From Polytrichum commune (Eukaryota; Streptophyta; Polytrichopsida; Polytrichales; Polytrichaceae), in the NCBI GenBank assembly GCA_950295325.1, contig OX485806.1:55049169-55113168 (forward strand): a DNA stretch of 64,000 nt, in the 5' to 3' direction. Position 1 is the first letter of the stretch; every line of letters begins with the position of its first letter. A program made the translations under genes and the position numbers. Shown here one piece after another: positions 32,423 to 46,000 of this stretch. The notes under the pieces were generated by a model that searched no databases, had not been told where the DNA came from, and saw only the letters and a list, made by a program, of their open reading frames with translations.

Positions 32423-33480
32423 TTGCATAAATTCATGGCCGTACCTGACAATCAATGTTCCAAAATTGATCGTGGCAATATTGATTATCTTCTTTTAGTA
32501 CCAAATAGTGGTGGTGATGAGGTTCTTGCAAAACCAATCCAAAATAGGCCCCCAAGGAAGAAGAAAATGGAAACTCCATATCACATTCAGTGTCTCGGTA
32601 CCCTATTTTATCAAAATATTCCTTCTCTTCCACCAAATAACAAGGATGATTGTGAGGTGATTGTGAAGCCTGTACTTAAGAGAACGCCAAACAACAAGAA
32701 TGTTGGACTTGCACTTGATAGCTAATGTCACGCGACCACATATTGTAGCTCTGTCTTTAATGATACAAATTTTGACGTCCTCGAGAGGCCCTTGTTGCTC
32801 AAACATGTTCCCAAAATAAAATGCCAAAGAGCCTTTTGAAGAAAGGCAGGAAAATGGATGTTTCATGAACGTAACGGATGCATAGTTGATCTTTCAATGG
32901 ACAATGCTACAGATTTGTGCGGGTTCACTTGCACCCCAAGGAAGAAGAAATTTCCAAATCTCAACAGAGCTCCAACCTCTCAAAAGTCCCCCAAAATGGC
33001 TTTGATTCCACGAAAACCAACCATCATAGAAATAATTTACAAACCAAGGATTCTATGTTTCAGTGTTTTGGATCCTGCAAGTTGTTGTTGACCCCTTCAA
33101 TGAGGTTGGCCGTCTGAAGCACTTGAGGCAATTGTTTACCTACGCGGTAGCAATGGACACCACCATTGAGCAAGCCTGCCTCAAAGAGATGTGGAAGATC
33201 CCTTTTAAGTTTGGTGGTACTATCCGCAAGGGCAAGGCACATGGCAAGGCCATGATATTGTCCAATGGAAAATCATTGGATTTCTATAAGGCAAATTCGT
33301 CATGAAGGAAAATGTTTCCTTTACGAACAAAAACAACACCAAGCCAAAGACTGCATGGGAAAAAAGAAGTATGGTGGAGCACCTTCTAAGAAATCAAATT
33401 TCAAAACCAAATTTTTTTTTGAAGCCAACAGCAAAAGAGGAACAATGACATAACTTTGTTGATAGCTCTTTGATCCCTTT
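32423..33480 (+). pseudogene. Zinc-knuckle protein remnant (retroelement gag or LINE ORF1)
   Basis: Open frames in different phases (32423-32725, 32858-33091, 33063-33305, 33265-33453) together look like one decayed reading frame. The last encodes GKCFLYEQKQHQAKDCMGKKK. Spacing and context match a CCHC zinc knuckle (C-X2-C-X4-H-X4-C) in which the second Cys has become Tyr. Upstream is a basic stretch (TIRKGKAHGKAM). A nucleic-acid-binding gag or the first protein of a LINE are both possible. I cannot decide between them, and it cannot be shown to belong to the chromovirus pol at 43 kb. Confidence 0.4.
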
Positions 33481-35836
33481 GATAGAGGCCAAATTAGAAC
33501 ATTCTTTTGATTTCTTCATTTTTACATATCCGGATAATAAAGAAAAAACAATTTATGTTCCATGTAAATGCTCATTTGAATTTTTAATGGATTTATATTC
33601 GGAAATCTATGGTTGTCGTGCATTGTTGTGTCTATTTTTGAGTCTATTTCACGAAAATAGAAGTTAGGTGTGAATGGAACTCTTTGTGAGTCAAAATAGC
33701 TTAAAGCAGATGGTAGGAATGAGGCTATTGACTTGAGATGAAGAAAAAACTTTTGAAATGGATTATTGTCTTATTTTAGAGGATCTCAATTTTGAGGCTA
33801 GAAAGGAGAGAGAAGTTATAAAAGAGGAGGCAGACTTGATAGGAGAGCCCCCATTTAGTTGCACAAGTTTTATTTTTATTTTTTTAGAAGCTATCCTTGA
33901 AAGTTGTAGCAAGTGATTCGCTTAAGCCGGAGAAGAGAGATTCCTCCCGAGCCAGACCATAGTTTGTGAGTGTTTTTGTGTTTATTTTATTGAGAAATAA
34001 AGGATTGAATTATCCTAGGAGTTATTACTGAATCACAAAACTGTGTCCAATACGAACCTCAGAACTTTGCTGTGCATTATCATGTGTTTTTTTTTCTCTG
34101 TTAATGAATACAAAATATAATTGTTTATTTTGTCCTGCAACTGCAACCAATTTGTAAGACAATATTGTTTCAATTCCATTTCACGCCATGGTTTAATTTT
34201 GATATTGTATTCATCTGTTTCTCGGACAAAAATGTAGGTCATAATAATGGTATGTATTATGTTGGTGATAATTGAATAGTGTTTAAGCATATAAGATTGA
34301 TATGGAAATTAAGGGGAGATTATGGTCAAGTTACTCGGATGCCACACTAATTAATTACGTTTTTCCCTACAATCACTTGAGAACAATGATCGGGGAGATT
34401 TATGGGCATAATTAGTTAAGATCATAGTGTTTGCAAGTCCAACTGGTTACATTTTTGACATCCTTCGGTGTTCTTTTATTAAATTAAGGTATAATCTATA
34501 AATTTCTCCAAAATGATCGGTAATTTTTCTGCAATCTTGAACTTCAACCATTGGTTACTCAAACTCAACCGGGTCATTTGTATCTAACTACCGGTGCTCT
34601 TCGATCATAGCTTGAGAGCGTGAGGGAAATCGAGAATTATTCAATCAATAAACATATGTAAAAGCAATCTTCTATGCTTGATGAACAGTTGAGATTAAAT
34701 CAACGTTGAGGGTGTAGATGACTTGGGAATGTCGAGGCTATCGTCATATATATTTATACCTAAGTTATTGGAGCATAAAGGAATATGAATTCGCCTCAGG
34801 TGATAAGATAGTAGAGCTTCGAGTGATGGAATGATGGAATGATAATTTAAGTGGTTGCAAACCCCAAACCATTAGTGCATAGGACAACCAAATCAAGGGA
34901 GTGCCTAGGCTATGGTCTTGATAATTTGATGAAGTTAAACTATGAATAAAATGACTTTTGGCAGCAAACGAATAGGCAAAATGCGGAAACTATTGACTGT
35001 GCAGAGGCAATCGGGTGCCGAGGACACCAAAGGACCAATTACTCGACAAGTTAGTCGATGAGCGGCTGGTGAATAAACCCGGTGTTGAAATTGCCTTAAG
35101 TAAATACAAAGTCAGAATTACCTAGTGTTAATTAGTACCTACTTTAAATGATGTTTCTAGTGTAGGTAGTGGAATTAATGATTTGAATTATTCCCCTAAA
35201 GCAGAAGGAATTTGATTACGATGGCGCACTAATAGTATTAAGTTGAAGGAGCTTGCATGCAATGTTAACTCGTATGTGTGGTCTTGACTTACTGTTGCTA
35301 CTGAGGGGCACGTTGATCACTTTGGCCAACGCTAGATATAATACTATTGTCGGACTGCATAACTAAGATTTTATTTAATTAAAAAAAACGAACTATTCTG
35401 AAAGGATTACCGCACTGTGATTTCAAATTACATTAAATGGCGTTAATTAATGAAAGACTATTGACTATGCCAAAGCGCCCTTGGCTTTGGTAAAGAGACA
35501 AAAATGGGTTACGTTACACTAGACAATTAACTATGAATGTGCCTATGCTTGTGCACTGCACTTGGTCTAAATAAAATGAACTCCTTGCTAGATTATTGTC
35601 CGGGTAATTAAAGTGAGTGGAGAGACTGTCACAATTGCATGGACTGACATGGAGTGATTTTCTTAACTTTTAACTTTCACTTCTAAATCAATTGTCAATA
35701 TAAATCCCAAGTGGAGTGAAATAACATGGTAATCTCCTTAATGAAATTTGTTTGAGATACCTAGATGATATACAAGTCACCTTTTAAGTCTTTCCTGATT
35801 ATTTTTTAAATTTTAATCATAACCAAAATTATATTA
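33481..35836. other. AT-rich region without recognisable genes
   Basis: Only short frames with no domain occur (33470-33667, 34033-34290). The stretch 33860-34030 contains 'gagaaataaaggattgaa' and a plausible polyadenylation signal and could be LTR-like, but no matching second copy exists in the window. Confidence 0.4.
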
Positions 35837-37184
35837 TATGCATATTTCCATGAAGAGTGTCTGAAACAATTTGGACAAAAAAAAACCACAGAATGACACC
35901 GAAGACTTGTACCGCCATTTATGAGAGGGCTCAAGTGATCCTAGTGTGGGTGGGGGCCCCGAGCGTTAATTATGCATCCCACCCGCAAAGATTAAGAGTC
36001 ACGAGGATAAAACCATCAGACATGTTTAGCTTATGACGTGCAAATTCTAGAATGCTCAAGAGCACCTTAATCAGAGGTGCGAGATAGGAGATATGGCAAT
36101 TTGAATGGGGCGTTGTCTTCGGACAACGCATTGGTCCAGCATTGGCCTGGGAGTGCCTCCCGGGATTGCCTAGGTTTGAGCATGCATAACTTCCTCAATA
36201 AATGCCGGAATGGGACAAATGTGGATTCCATCAACATCTATGTTTTTTTGTGGATGATGATGGGGTGGTTGTATGTGAGCGTTAGCAATCATGCAAAGAA
36301 GTTATGATGTTCTATAGCTGCTGGGAGTTTTTAGCCCCATTGGCTAAAGGAAAATGTCTACTTGGTCCCAACTCCTGATAGAAAAACAAACAGTTTTTTT
36401 GACGATGCGCTCGGGGCCTTGCCCAAAAACCTAAAGACTTATATGGGTGAGGGGGTGTGACTGGCCAAACCCACCCGAGGCCAAACGGCACGGCCTCCAC
36501 GGGCATTGGCCCAACATGTGGGCATAGTTGCATAGTATGGTTCGGGTTGTTATAATGTTGCTCCGGCAACACAATGATGAACTAAAGATTGGATTTCCAT
36601 GGTAGGAAGTTGTGAACCCTTAGAGTGGTCCACCACTCCGCGGGATCACTTTTAGTTATAATGATAGCATTAATATTTAGAATTGATAGGGAATTTAGGG
36701 AAAATTAGTTCAATTAGTAGTTAGTCTAGAAGAATGAAGGTGAAGTACTGAGGATTAAAATGAAAACTAAATAGTGCTAGAAAATAGCAAAGTACAAAAA
36801 ATATGCTAGCTAGTAAAAACTGCTAGCTAAACAAATATTAGTAGATGCTAGATAAGTAAATGTTAGTAGATGCTAGCTGAGCAAATATTTGTTTATTAGT
36901 TAATTGGGGTCACATAAGACTATTGGAGGTGTTTGGCATAAGAAGACGAAATCGGCTTGAAGATTTTTAAAGAAAAAATAGAAAGAGAGCAAGGGGATTA
37001 CTTGCCCACTTGCCAACTCGATGGCGAAAAATTAGAAATGTTCTAAGGTTCCCCGTCAGAGCCACCTCGGCGAGAGGGTGGCAACCTCAACCCGAAAAAA
37101 ACCCCGAGCTGAAATTCGGGGATATGGTTCAAAGAATGGAGTCGGTGGCGGAGGGGTCCAACCCTTTTTTGACAGGGTTTAAAA

Positions 37185-40100
37185 CAGTGTTGGACCGGTA
37201 TAGCACCATTTTCCTGGTATAGAATATTGGTATGAGTATGGTATTAAGTATATATTGGTATGAGTATGGTATTAAACCAGATTGCCCGCAGTATGTAGAT
37301 GGGGCGATACCTGTGTCGTACTTGTACTACAAGGTACCAGGTCTCAATACCCACCTTCGATACCCGAGGTAGGAGGTGGAGCCCGATACTCACCCCCGCC
37401 TTCGCTCATGTCGAGAAGCCCGAAACCCAATCCGCTTGAATGCTCTTCAAATCGGCAGCATTGCACTTTATTATTCGAAATTTCAGTTCAACAACTCCAG
37501 ATTCTTGGCTTCAATGAGGCACGCTTCTTATTGTCGATGTCTTACGCTCCTTATGCACTTTTGTTGGAATGTTGCTTGTGTTTTTATGTGCATTTCAAGC
37601 TTCATTTAGGGTTGCAAAATGTCTGGTTCTCTAATAACACAGTGAATTTGATTGATTCAGATTGCACAGAGACGGTGAATGCAGTGGGTTGTTTGCCAAC
37701 ATTATCAAATGAAGTGGCTTCAGAGTTTGAGGCTCTGTGGCAGGTTCTTCTCATCCCATTGACAAGAAATCGGAATTTTTGGGCACCTTATCACCGACAA
37801 TCTTTGGTGTGGGCCTTCTTCAAATTGAATGAGCCAGGCGTAGAAGTTGACGTCAAAGCAATCCATGTGATGAAGTGCACAATCTGTCACCCTACCAATG
37901 CAACGTCTTCTTCTAGTTCGCGGAGTGCGACACGCCAGCGAAAGGGTGTCTTGCAGTACAATCCTCTGCACGGGTTGACAAGCATGAAGAACCACGTGAT
38001 GAATGAGCACTTAACAAAATTTCAGAGGTATAAGGCAACGCTAACGGTGTTGGAGGAGTCGGAGGCAGCGCGCCAAAAGACGAAGAAGAGGAAAGTTGTT
38101 CAGCCTTCAGCCATTACAAAAAATTTCGCCGGACAGAAGTCTTATCATAAAGGTGATGTTCAACAAAACATTTTCTTGAGGACCTTGTACTTTTCATCGC
38201 AAAGGGTTACGAGACATTGGCGGTGGTGGAGAGCCCTTGGCTGCGCCGATTGGTGATGCGCTGAGATCCAAAAGTTAAATTTCCAACTCGGAAGGCGCTT
38301 GTGCATGAGCACATTCCTGCACTTCTTGCAAAGACGATGGAACGGTATGTGCTTCCTGCAATCGCAAGTTGTGCGACGGCGTTGATTACATTCGACTTGT
38401 GGATGTCGAGAGCTGGCTTCGACACTTTTGCCTTGGTTGTTAACTTCATCGATGATTGCTGGGAACCGCGGCATGTGACAGTTGGTTTATTTGAGGCTCA
38501 TGATACTTCTGGTGTTGCTATTGCTGAAATAGTGAAACCTTTGCTAGATGAGTTTTAGTTGACAAAAAAAAAATTGTTTGGATCAAAGATGAGGGCTCTA
38601 ATTTGATTACACTTGAGCGCGCATTGCAGCTCACAGTCTCATGTGATGTCTTAGACATTAACCAACCTTATGCTGGAGCTTGTTTTGGACATGTCATGTC
38701 CAAAGCTTGTCAATATGCTACAGATGATGAGAAAGTTTGTAGGGAGATGACAGAATTGTCCTTGAGATCTGCTCAAGCATTGCAGTCATGCGTTACGTGG
38801 ACAAAGAAATCAGGAATGGGAGGGGCGGAATGGAAGAAAGCCTGCATCAAGGCTAGATTACCAGCGAGGAAGTTGAGAACGCCGGTGAAAACTTGATTTG
38901 CATCGAAGGTTATTCTCTTCCAAGAAACCTTAGAGTACGCTGATGAATAAATATTTGCTATGCAGCTCAGTCTTTGAAATTGCAAGCACGAGTGCCAACT
39001 GGTGTAACTTGGGCAGTGGCTCGAACAGTCACCGAAACTTTGAATCCAGTTGTGAAGCAATGCGTTTTGAATCAGACACGGGGCTACTGGTTGTTATCGG
39101 ATGCCCTGGCAGCAGCATTGGCTATTTCGGTGGAGCTTCATGCTCATATTGATCACCTCAGTAACATGAATCTTCCGCTACAACACGGTGATTTTGATGC
39201 CGAGCTCGATATCTTGCGGGGGAAGATGTCTTTAGAGGCGATGCTTGTCATGAAGCCTTTTCTGTTGTTCACCCAGACCTTCACATCAGAAAAGGCTCAC
39301 AACATGATTGTGCTCATGGTAGATCCCCGCTTCAAGGGCCTGGAATGTGTGATTGCGTACACAGGAGTTGAGAAAGCTCGGGCAATTGTACGCGAGTACG
39401 ATCAGAAGGTGCTCATTCCTTATTTGGTGAAGGTACGATGTCCAAATTCTTTTGCAATCTTGATTGTGTACTTCACTATAGTTCATTGTAGGTGACTGTT
39501 TGTGTAGGTAGATGTTCTGCCATTTGATGTTGTGGGTGACTGGTGAGGATTAAGGGAGCTCATTGCATGAGAGTTGTAATTTAATATTGGTTTTATGAGT
39601 TAACTCAATTGGTTCAGGATCTTGTGAATGTTTTATAAATGTTTATTACTAGGTTTCCATGATTCATATGTGCTAGCTAATAAAAATGAGCTAATTTTTT
39701 TGTACGTGTACAAATTGTTGCATCCTGGTGGAATAGCTACACGTGTTGAAGCACCCCCTTTGTCTTCTATTTTGTTTGGAGATGCAGCTTCTCCGGAGGA
39801 AGCTTGTGAAGGTACCCTTGTTGCTGAGGTTTCTTTATTACGACGGCTACAAATTCCGGTTGAGGAGGAACCATCACCATTGGCATGGTGGAAGGCAAAT
39901 GCTACTCGGTTTCCAACTCTTGCATATTTGGCACGGCAATTTCTTGGTATCCCTGGTTCTCAAATTGAAACGGAGAGGATCTTCAGTGTTGCCGGAGTTC
40001 TGACAAGTTTGTGCCGTTGTCGCCTTGGTCTTTCAAATGTGAATGGTCTTATCATGATTTATAAGAATTGGCCTACAGATGCGAGAAGTGCATGTGAGTT

Positions 40101-40709
40101 GGCTTCTACAAATGTGGTGGAATTTTTCAACAAGGAACATGAGATCCTTGATGACCATGAGGATGAGCTAGAGGAGGCACGATATTTTGAGGATAAGAGT
40201 GCATGGTAATTGTTGTGTTATGATTTCCTCTTTGGTCTATCATGATGTGCATCACAATCTACCACCAAAGGCAATTTTTTGTGAACCATCATACTATATA
40301 TTTTCATGACCATGCAATTCATTCTTAATCAACCATCATGTTTTCATTCGATTCTTCCTTGCAATCTTCGTGAATTTTTATATTTTCTACTTGATTGCAA
40401 GTACATTGAAGTAATTTTCGTTTTATTCGACACCTTGATTTTGAAGTGGAAAATAGGTCTCTAAAAGGAAAAAGGTAAAAAAATTGAACAATACCATACC
40501 ATTGTACATACTCCACTGGTATCACTATCATGATACTTGATATTGACACCTTTATGCTTTATTTTTACAATATTGATATTCATACTCATACCATATCTAT
40601 AAAAATACGATTATTGTGATACTTGGGATCCAACCCGGTTGAAATTTCATAAAAATCTGATATTGGTACTAGGTTGGTATTGTAAAATTTTGATATTGGT
40701 CCAACACTG
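37185..40709 (+). mobile_element. hAT-superfamily transposon (3525 bp), inactivated
   Basis: Perfect 12-bp terminal inverted repeats CAGTGTTGGACC (37185-37196) and complement (40698-40709) are flanked by the 8-bp duplication GTTTAAAA (37177-37184 and 40710-40717). An 8-bp duplication and a CAG...CTG terminus are typical of hAT. The subterminal regions contain repeated 'ggtat(g)' motifs in both orientations. Inside is a decayed transposase gene. The empty site is visible in the sister LTRs at 12373-12392 and, inverted, around 62776. Confidence 0.92.
37282..40209 (+). pseudogene. hAT transposase with BED zinc finger, broken by stops and frameshifts
   Basis: Five consecutive open segments follow the layout of a plant hAT transposase. 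Segment 37282-38256 holds a BED finger at residues 173-250: W177, then C199-X2-C202 and H238-X4-H243. A frameshift follows near 38175. Segment 38301-38558 carries the start of the RNase-H-like core (ALITFDLWMSRAGFDTFALV), whose Asp in TFDLW is the first catalytic acid; it ends in a stop. Segments 38603-38896 and 38974-39495 carry the middle of the core. Segment 39628-40209 carries the dimerisation region (LAWWKAN..FPTLAYLARQFLGIPGS..ERIFSVAG). An intron between about 39432 and the segment after 39610 is possible (AAG|GTACG donor), but the in-frame stop at 38556-38558 and the frameshift cannot be explained by splicing alone. The gene is inactive. Confidence 0.85.
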
Positions 40710-42824
40710 GTTTAAAAACCCCTCCTTCCACTTTGTAGTAAGTATTTCTTCCTCTAATGCTTGGACGAAGCCCTGCTTCAATGTAGTTCGGAGAAATCCT
40801 TTAGCATGTATTCTCAATGGCCTAAGAGAAAGGCTTGAGAAAACTCCTCTACTCTCTCTCCTAGTTAGAATGTGTGTTTATTAACATACCAACAAAATTC
40901 TTTCTTTCTTTTGTAGAAGTAGGTTGGATTGTAGAATTTTGAATGTAGGCAATTGTAGACCTCAATTGCCAATGCCCTGAAGGCTTGGTTTAGGAGCTAG
41001 AACAAAATACATATCATTTTTCTTTTAGAGAGATTTTCTATAGCTATTTATATCCGTTTCCCAATTGTGATTTGGTTAAGGTGACAATTAATTATAGATT
41101 TTCAAAGATAGAGTAGAAAAATTGGGTGGTCCTATAGGTAGCGACTGCTGGATCAGACCTGCTAGCCCCATAACAATTTAAATTATAAAACGTTATATTT
41201 TTCCCAATTGAACTTTTGTCTAGCTTTCCAAAATTGCTTAGAACATTTGTTTTGAGCATGATTTGAATTAGGTATGAATTGTTGAAGACGGGATACATAG
41301 TTTGAGAATTCTTGATTGACTGCTGCATTACAGAGGGTCTGCTGGGTTCACTTTGGTTCAACTAAGGTACGCTTTATCATCAAATTAGTTACAAGGAAAG
41401 AGGCAAGGTCGACGCCCGGGAAGTGAAGCAACGAAGGAGGTAGAGATTCGGCCTACATCAAGCCCAATCAACGGAGGAGAATTAAGGTAAATTAACTAAC
41501 CCTAGCCTTCTATTTAGGATTGGAAGGAGCGCGACTAAGGTGTACATCTCTAATTCACTCACCTATCTCATAAGATCAAGTGGCTTGACCACTTGACCGC
41601 CAGAGAAATACCCAATTCCATTGTTTTCGGGCCCCTTGGTATATTTTGTGGTAGTAGCTTTATTTATTACCAAGTTTCGTATGTGGTAAGTCGGATTCAT
41701 CACCGACACGACCACTCTGAATGTTGTTGGTGGAAATGTGGGATTAATGACCCGCGAATTTACTATTATTTTGTTGGCCCCATAGATTGGGAGTAATGGC
41801 CCAATTTATGAAGATTGTGCAACAAATTGAACATACAAGTTGTCCGTCACCCTAGTCCCATTAAGTTGCATTTTGTGATCTATCCAGTGTAATGACACTT
41901 AACAATTAAAACATACAAAATAAATCGTAAACCCTTGTTGGCAAGAGACCCGAATCGGAAACTTAATTCGGTAGGGTGACACCACCCTTTGGACCGTTGA
42001 AGTTCGAAGTGTTTGAGATGTTACTCGACCTTCAAAGGACGTGCACAAGGCCTTAGAAGATTCCGAGGAAAGGGGTGATGCATAATATGTGAATGTAGTG
42101 AAATAGAAGATGCAACCAAAATTAAGTAATTAAGAAAAAAATTGTGTAAAGAATGGGACTTAGGCCAAGTTCCCCCGCTTAGAAAACTAAATAGAACTAA
42201 GTAAAGAAATAGGAAGAATTGAATGGTCCATCAAATTGTCGTTATTCCGTTCATTGAGCTAGGGTGGTAGGAGTCACACCCGGTTGGTGTGTATTAGAAC
42301 CATCCCAATTCACAAATTAGGATTGCCTTGATTTCAAGGTTGGTGCGTCTGCGCGTAGAATAGGTTGTAGGTTAAGGTTAGAACTAGATATGAAATTGGT
42401 TAGTTGGGTTTAGAGCCACAATAGTAAAAAACTAAGGCCCAACCTCCGGAGGTACTACGACGCATATTTAATTTCCCTTAAAAATCTAACTACTCACGTT
42501 ATATACCTATCATCCGGGTTCGGCTTGGGCACCTGCAAGTGTAGGCCACCTTCACCGAAGGCTTGTGTGATACTTTTAGGCTCCCTTGAAGGGGGGTGGC
42601 CCAAAAGTACCACAGAAGTCCACATCTTATCATTGGTTATGGATTAAGTGATGAGTTGCCAATGCAAGTGTAGGAAGGTTGGTCCCTATCATATAGGCTA
42701 ACAGGTCCGCGGTATGAAGAGCTAACCATTTGCATGGCAGAATTTGAAGGGTTAACGTTTGTGACCCTTGCTAGAATTGAGAAATGGGTCAAGGTAGTTA
42801 AAAGAGCTAGCAAAGGTTGCGACA

Positions 42825-43089
42825 ATGGCAAATCTATGTTTGTGGATGTGATTTCTCTTATGATAAAAAGAATTTCATTGTTTTAGAGAGAAGGAAAAAA
42901 ATTGCATTTTTTTATATAAGAGGTTGTTTTTTTTATTGAAAGTGTTTGTAAGTAAAACTTGAAAGGATTGCAATTGTTATTTAAGTTTCAAGTCTTGAAA
43001 GACAACAAACCTCTCACATAGTTAATTTACTTTCTTGCACCTAGGCCTAAAAAATTAAGCATCTTTGGCGGGACTAGGAGACTTGCAAT
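42825..43089. other. Spacer before the chromovirus remnant
   Basis: AT-rich DNA without a recognisable motif lies here. Frames matching retroelement protease begin just behind it. Confidence 0.4.
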
Positions 43090-46000
43090 GTAAGTTTTGT
43101 TTCAAATTTTGGGACTTAATGCTCATGTGATATTGGACAGTGCTCCCATTGATTGTTTTGTCACTTCTAGCTACATTGACAAATTTGGATTGCAATATAT
43201 TAAGGATTCTAGTGTTTTGTAATTGGAAAATGGAAAGAATTTCAAGTTGAAGAATATGTCAAGTTGCGTGTCAAAATTCAACAGTTCTATGGTTATCAAA
43301 TGTGTATGGTCACAAAACTTAGTGACGACTAAGGTGATGATTGGTTGAACAAATATAAGGCACATATGAATTGTAAATCCGAAACATGTGTCATTCAAAA
43401 GGGCAATGGAATTTTTTTATCGCAAACCAATCCTTTTGACGCATTGGGCACGTAAATACTCAACAAAATGCCTCTCCGCAATGCAGTTCAAGAGGGCAAT
43501 AAGGAAAGGGGCCATGCCCATTTTATTCCAATTGACCAATGTTGATGATGAAGAAACCTCGTCCCGATTTGTTGACACAAGGTGCTTAGCCGCACTTTTG
43601 TAGAAATTCAAAGATGTTTTTGAACCTTTGCCAAATGGGCTTATCCTTAAGAGGGAAATGGCTCATACCAATTTTTTTGAGGAAGGTAGTAAACTGCATA
43701 TTAGGCCCATTTACTGCGTAAGTTAAAAAGAATTTGAAGAGGCGAAGAGGCAAGTACAATAGTACTTAGACAAAAAATTGCATTGAACTTAGTGCCTTGT
43801 CTCATGGATTTCCCATTTTTTTGTACAGAAAAAGGATGGAACTTTGAGAATATTGCCAACTTGGTGTTGCAGCTCGCATCTACAATATTTTGGAAAAATG
43901 GTGCGTTGAATAAGTAGACAATGAATAATAAATACCTTTAACCTAGAATTGATGATTTATTTGATCAATTGGCAAGCGCTCAAATTTATTTGTCTCTTGA
44001 TTTAGCACAAGGTTATCATTGAATATTAATTTTGGATGAGGATTCCCTTAAGACGGCATTTAGATTTCCGTTCCACCTTTATCACTTGAAAAATTTAAGC
44101 TTTCGATTGAATTATGCACCAACAACATTGCAAGGTGTGAATATCAAAATTTTCACATGTACCCTGGCAAATCTGTATTGGTGTACCTTGATGACATATT
44201 TGTATTTTTGAAGAATTAGAGGAACACGTAGTCCACATGAATAAAATCCTCAAAATGCTTTGTAAATATTGATTGTATGCAAAGCTTTTTAAATGCTTTG
44301 TAAACATCAATTGTATGTAAAGGACAAACTCCGTTATTTGGGTCATGTCGTGGGCAATGATGGGGTTAAAATTGATCCACCAAAAATTGAAAAATGTCAT
44401 GAAATGGATTACGCCTTGTGATGTTGGGCAATTGTGCTCATTTGTGGGGTTATAACAATTTCTTTCGTCATGATTCTATGTATATTTGGATGGTTGAATG
44501 CCAAGAGGCATTTGAAAAAGTGAAATAGGCGCTAACACATGATTTTGTATTAGCCTTGTCCACTTTTTGTAAAACTTTTCAGTTCATTTGCGATGCCTCC
44601 ATTGTTGGTTGGTATTGGTGCAATTGTTTTAAAAACAAATGGCCAATAGCTTTTGAAAGTCAAAATTTTCCCCTGTTGATTTTTGTTTTTACCACTGGAG
44701 TGGTTGTGCAAGCCTTGCACACTTGGAGTTGTTATTTGGATGGTGCAAATTGCATGGTACAATTCCTTCACCTATCTAAAGTCACAACAAATATTGTCAA
44801 GGCATAAGGCCCAATGGTTAGAGTATTTAAAATAAAATTTTACATACAGATGGGAATATAGGCTAGGGCGCATTAATATTTCTGATCCTTTGAGTCGTAA
44901 CCCTTTAGGAGGCAATGCTTATGTTGATGTCTAGAGCCATGACTCTTTGGGATGTAGAGATGTCAGGTTAAGAGCCTCACTAGTTATGAGTTGTTCTATG
45001 TTGAACTTCAAAGAGTTGCAAACATCTCAAAGGGTGCTCCCAAAGCGTTGGCAAATGAAGTGTGTAGTGGTTCGGAGTGCGTCAATGAATAGTTGGTTGT
45101 TAAAGAGAAATTGTTTTTTCAATCCATTGTTACTTAATAAGCTCACGATCCATGGTTTATGGATCTGAATAATGTTTCCCAATTGATTTTCAAGAATGGC
45201 CTTTGATGGCACCATGATGCAATTGTGGTACCAAATGTGGTAGTTGGTGAATTTAATTTGGGATTTTTAAGAGAGTATATACTCCATGACCACCACAATT
45301 TGTTGTATAGTGGCCATATGGATATTTCTAAGACGCTCAAGAAGATTCAAACTTGTTTTTGGTGGCCAAAAATGAGAGAGGATGTTCAGAATTATGAAAA
45401 TTCTTGGGATGTTTGCCAACATAGTAAAGCCCTTATTACACAACCCGGTGGATTATTACAATCGTTAGAAATCTCTAAGAAAAATAGGAATGTGTAAGCA
45501 TGAACTTTGTTGTCGAACTTACCCCAACTAAGCAAGGGCATGATGTTAATTTTGTGTGTGTCGATAAATTGAGAAAAAAAACTCATTTTATGGCAACTAA
45601 CAAAATTGTGACCGCTAAAGTGATCATGAGATTATTTTAGGATCATGCCTATAAGATATATAGTATTCCCCTTAAGTTAATCATTGATAGGTATGCAAGA
45701 TTTACTTGTTAGCCACTAAATTGGCCATGTCTATATTTTTTCATCCTCAAACCGATAGTCAAACAAAGAGGTTAAATAGATTCCTTGAAAATCTGCTTAG
45801 GTATTATATGAGTCCTTCCCAAGATGACTGGAATGAATATTTGTCGATGGTTGAATTTTCCTACAATAACTTGTGGCAAAAATCCATCAAGATTACAATT
45901 TTTTATGTTGATTTATGGTTAGCATCTTTCAAAACATGTGAATAGAAGGATTAACAGGTCTCAAATTTTGACCGCAAGAGATTTTTTTTGGCCATGAATA

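Larger units (their letters stand above)
36606..42619 (+). mobile_element. Solo LTR of family C, copy C3, with GAAGT duplication and nested hAT
   Basis: The LTR 36611-42614 begins TGTGAACCC, ends CCACA and is bracketed by GAAGT (36606-36610 and 42615-42619). After removing the hAT insertion it is about 2470 bp. It shares long blocks with 8271, 11956 and the inverted copy 60626-63140. No primer-binding site or gag follows, and the sequence returns directly to family D. It is therefore a solo LTR left by recombination between the two ends of a former element. Frames at 36077-37222, 40639-40884 and 41092-41796 are LTR-internal and spurious. Confidence 0.85.
35837..42824 (+). mobile_element. Family D LTR, copy D3, split by a family C solo LTR
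   Basis: The two halves (about 35837-36610 and 42615-42824) are homologous in order to the uninterrupted copy 50876-51689. Between them lies the family C solo LTR with its GAAGT duplication. The right half ends 'gctagcaaaggttgcgaca', the same end as other family D copies. The left boundary is approximate, because the first 40 bases are diverged, and I could not identify the target duplication. Confidence 0.65.

Noticed and set aside
38556-38558. Stop codon in the hAT gene as an intron artefact
   Set aside because: A separate frameshift near 38175 is also needed. Splicing alone would not give a continuous transposase, so a pseudogene is the simpler reading.
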